From the NCBI GenBank assembly GCA_030830145.1, contig JAURNO010000166.1, forward strand, positions 1 through 7,437: 7,437 bases of DNA. Direction: 5' to 3'. Of this stretch, positions 5,651-7,437 are shown piece after piece (the stretch's first letter is position 1; every line of letters begins with the position of its first letter). This stretch comes from Verrucomicrobiota bacterium. GTDB lineage: Bacteria > Verrucomicrobiota > Verrucomicrobiia > Opitutales > Seribacteraceae. Position numbers and translations under genes: made by a program. A model generated the notes under the pieces. The model searched no databases and was not told the origin of the DNA. It worked only from the letters and a program-made list of their open reading frames with translations.

Positions 5651-6218
5651 AATTCTCTTTCAATTGTTCTGAGCATGACGCCAGTTTTTTACGAGCCCGG
5701 TGAAGCATTACCTTGGTTGCGATTTTTCCCTTACCCAAGACCCGGGCAACATCCTCGACGGATAGATCTTCTGCATAATGCAGGCGGAGTGCTGCGTAGG
5801 CATTGGCCGACAATTGGTCCTTGGCAAGCTTCCATAACGGACCAAAAGACAAGGGTTCGGTTTCTGAAACTTTGTCAGGCGAGTGGTCCGGGAGAAACAC
5901 TTCATTTTTTCGATTCTTCCGGCGAATTTCATTGAGAGCGAGACGTCGGGCTATCGTGAAGAGCCAAGGCAGGAAAGGTCGGGTACCGTCATACTGCTCG
6001 ATCTTTCGGTAAGCTCGAAGGAACGTTTCCTGGGCAATATCATCGGAAGCCGAATGGGAAAGGTAGCCTAAAAGAAAACGGCGAATGCCGGCCCAATGCC
6101 TACGAACGAGTTCATCGAAGGCTCGAATTTGTCCAGAACGGGCGAGGGAAGCTAGTTCTTCGTCCGATTCGCAGGAATTCTTCGTGATAGAAGCCTTGTT
6201 GATTGTCGCTGAGATCAA
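5634..6218 (-). CDS. ECF-type RNA polymerase sigma factor
   Basis: This 194-residue protein is a two-domain sigma-70 family factor. Region 2 covers about 22-104, with ARSGQIRAFDELVRRHW, then the core-binding DDIAQETFLRAYRKI (59-73) and the -10-recognising PWLFTIARRLALNEIRRKNR (84-103). A linker of about 25 residues leads to region 4 (about 129-180), with LRLHYAEDLSVEDVARVLG and KVMLHRARKKLA as the helix-turn-helix for -35 recognition. Size and the absence of regions 1 and 3 mark it as ECF. It directs RNA polymerase to a small regulon, usually including its own operon. Start: the frame opens after the TAA of the upstream gene (6249-6251) and the only usual start codon in the 30-base gap is the TTG at 6216-6218. 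No ATG lies upstream of the conserved part. It overlaps the downstream membrane protein gene. Family is secure; group and signal are unknown. Confidence 0.94.
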   Translation of the reverse strand: MISATINKASITKNSCESDEELASLARSGQIRAFDELVRRHWAGIRRFLLGYLSHSASDDIAQETFLRAYRKIEQYDGTRPFLPWLFTIARRLALNEIRRKNRKNEVFLPDHSPDKVSETEPLSFGPLWKLAKDQLSANAYAALRLHYAEDLSVEDVARVLGKGKIATKVMLHRARKKLASCSEQLKENYENPA

Positions 6219-6248
6219 CGGTTGTGTTTTTTGGTTCGGCTTTGCTTC

Positions 6249-7190
6249 TTATTCCGAACCTTTTTTCTTCTGTATCTCAGCCATCATCTTTTCAATGAGG
6301 AAGGCCGAATCCATCGTAAGTTCAAGTCCTACAATATGTTTTTCACGGGAAACGGCAGTTTTAACAAGAGGAAGGATTTCATTGAGATTGGGATCGATAT
6401 CCATGTCGGCACCCAAGGCAAGAAGGCTCGAACCTCCCCGCAGTACGTTCTCGAGGTGCTCGGCTGTTTCCTCGTTTTCAGCTTGCACGGCCATGACCAT
6501 ACGCATTGTGGAACCTTTCTCGCTGAGAGCGAATCCCATCAAGTCGGCCTTTTTCATGATAGCCGCTTCGGGTGCGGAAATGGGTTTCCCTTCGCGCATG
6601 ATGCCAAGAACTTCAGGTAGTCGAACCGTCATGAGTGCCATCGGGTTTTCCATTTTAGTGCAAAGATGGGTAATCATTTGATTGTTTTTCCGACCCGGAT
6701 TTTTACCTGTTATTGCGTCGAGCCCCGAAACGAGTAGTTTTTTATTCGTGGAGGCTATAATAGAATCCGGGCCAAGGGAACAAAAGGCTCCTTTTGTGAA
6801 AGAATACAAAGACTTTTTCCCTTTTTTCTGAATGGTGACATTTTCATTCAAGCTGGCAAATCCTTCAATCTGCACGGAATTGATTCCACCTTTGGCAATA
6901 ACGACTCCTTCGTCCTTTTTTCCCGTGCCGTATGCGGTTGCGGTGCCTAGTTTCTCGAGGTCGAGGCCAAATACTGCCTTTATGCCATTGAGCTTTTGGG
7001 TGAATCCAGGGTCTTTTTGAGCCTCAGCCATAAGGGCGGACCCAATCTCCGAGTTGAGGATCGATTGGAAGTCTAGGTGGGCAACCCAATTGGCATCTTT
7101 GGGAATATGGTTCGGGTTGGGGCCCGGAGCGCAAAAGCAGTGGATTGCAGAAGAAAATAAAGAAGCGAAAAGGCAGAGGAATTTATTCAT
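6249..7190 (-). CDS. Predicted secreted protein of unknown family, upstream of the ECF sigma factor
   Basis: A 313-residue protein starting at the ATG at 7188-7190. The frame can be extended to a TTG at 7256, but the ATG is followed directly by a signal-peptide-like stretch (MNKFLCLFASLFSSAIHC, with a possible cleavage site near residue 20-21), so the ATG is preferred. It is not a clear lipoprotein: no good lipobox precedes either Cys. The mature part has repeated mixed alpha/beta patterns, such as PKDANWVAHLDFQSILNSEI near the N-terminus and ENPMALMTVRLPEVLGIM near 181-198, which might reflect two related halves. No catalytic motif is seen. Similar secreted proteins beginning with an 'IP.DA..V.H.D' phrase are common in planctomycete and verrucomicrobial genomes, but I cannot name the family. 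The sigma factor starts 30 bases after its stop in the same frame, so co-transcription is likely. Function unknown. Confidence 0.82.
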   Translation of the reverse strand: MNKFLCLFASLFSSAIHCFCAPGPNPNHIPKDANWVAHLDFQSILNSEIGSALMAEAQKDPGFTQKLNGIKAVFGLDLEKLGTATAYGTGKKDEGVVIAKGGINSVQIEGFASLNENVTIQKKGKKSLYSFTKGAFCSLGPDSIIASTNKKLLVSGLDAITGKNPGRKNNQMITHLCTKMENPMALMTVRLPEVLGIMREGKPISAPEAAIMKKADLMGFALSEKGSTMRMVMAVQAENEETAEHLENVLRGGSSLLALGADMDIDPNLNEILPLVKTAVSREKHIVGLELTMDSAFLIEKMMAEIQKKKGSE

Positions 7191-7280
7191 CGAAGAAGTA
7201 GCTTGGGTTGGTTGTGTGAAGGTTGTCCTTTCTTTTTCTACACCTACCACATCCAAAGGTTACGTTCTTTGGGAAAACTT
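7191..7280. other. Intergenic gap between the cytochrome c-like gene and the secreted-protein gene
   Basis: This 90-base gap lacks any coding potential of its own. It contains a short inverted repeat (CCAAAG at 7253-7258, CTTTGG at 7267-7272) with no T-tract on the minus strand. A promoter for the secreted-protein/sigma genes could lie here, but no convincing element was found. Confidence 0.4.
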
Positions 7281-7436
7281 TTATTTAATCGGATGTTTCT
7301 TGAGTAAATCCTCGGGTTTGTATAGTCCGATGAAGTTCTTTACTTCCTTGCGTACTCTTGCCACGTCGCTTTGCTGAATCGCACTTGCCTTGTTTCCGAA
7401 GGCGTTGCGCGTGTAAGTAAGGACGGATGCGATTTC
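7281..7436 (-). CDS. C-terminal end of a cytochrome c-like protein (partial)
   Basis: This open frame enters from the right edge and ends with TAA at 7281-7283; 51 residues are visible. It begins EIASVLTYTRNAFGNKAS and continues with SDVARVRKEVKNF before a Lys-rich tail (LLKKHPIK). The 'aaVLTYvRn.fGN' phrase followed by 'v..eV..vR' is the characteristic end of class I cytochrome c domains, especially those fused to PVC-type dehydrogenases or in small c-type cytochromes of verrucomicrobia and planctomycetes. The heme-binding CxxCH motif and the methionine ligand lie outside the window, so the full architecture is unknown. It is co-directional with the downstream genes, 90 bases from the next start. 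Confidence 0.78.
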   Translation of the reverse strand, partial: EIASVLTYTRNAFGNKASAIQQSDVARVRKEVKNFIGLYKPEDLLKKHPIK

Positions 7437-7437
7437 A

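Noticed and set aside
6085..6681. 198-codon plus-strand open frame opposite the sigma factor and secreted-protein genes
   Set aside because: It spans the boundary of two well-supported minus-strand genes and its product is Ser/Arg-rich with no recognisable domain.
7253..7272. Inverted repeat CCAAAG/CTTTGG as a terminator for the cytochrome c-like gene
   Set aside because: Only six base pairs with an 8-base loop and no T-tract on the minus strand.
7255..7272. AAGAACGTAAC on the minus strand as an ECF -35 element
   Set aside because: It has a loosely ECF-like AAC core, but no matching -10 element was found at 16-17 bases and no second copy was seen before the other genes.

Overview
The window looks like chromosomal DNA from a Gram-negative bacterium of the PVC group, most likely a verrucomicrobium. 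This is inferred from four things: a PAS-AraC regulator of the type common there, the cytochrome c C-terminus at the right edge, the flotillin/NfeD pair, and the scarcity of clear Shine-Dalgarno sites. No rRNA, tRNA, CRISPR array, insertion sequence or phage gene was recognised.

Layout. Positions 1-388 are AT-rich and hold at most the tail of a broken or truncated plus-strand gene. A PAS-AraC regulator (389-1135, plus) follows. Everything to its right is on the minus strand. Read in the direction of transcription (right to left) the order is: the end of a cytochrome c-like protein (7281-7436), a secreted protein of unknown family (6249-7190), an ECF sigma factor (5634-6218), an overlapping single-pass membrane protein that is a candidate anti-sigma factor (4988-5650), a membrane-anchored protein with a C2-like domain (4265-4912), a short PqiA-family membrane protein (3744-4250), an NfeD/YuaF-like membrane protein (2986-3579), and a flotillin (1530-2933). 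The flotillin is followed in the -1 frame by an EF-hand-containing segment (1168-1542).

How they may work together. The sigma factor and membrane protein overlap by 17 bases and look like a signalling pair. The C2-like and PqiA-like genes are 14 bases apart and look like a membrane-associated pair. NfeD plus flotillin is a known partnership that forms membrane microdomains. A co-directional set of this kind suggests an envelope or membrane homeostasis locus, possibly under the ECF sigma factor, but common regulation is inference.

The most notable observation is at the flotillin 3' end. The gene ends a few bases after a run of nine A residues. The -1 frame from that run is open for another 124 codons and encodes a textbook EF-hand loop. 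It has no ATG, GTG or TTG start before that loop. A slip on the A9 run would give one fused flotillin-EF-hand protein of about 588 residues. This is either programmed frameshifting or transcriptional slippage, or a one-base indel in a single gene.
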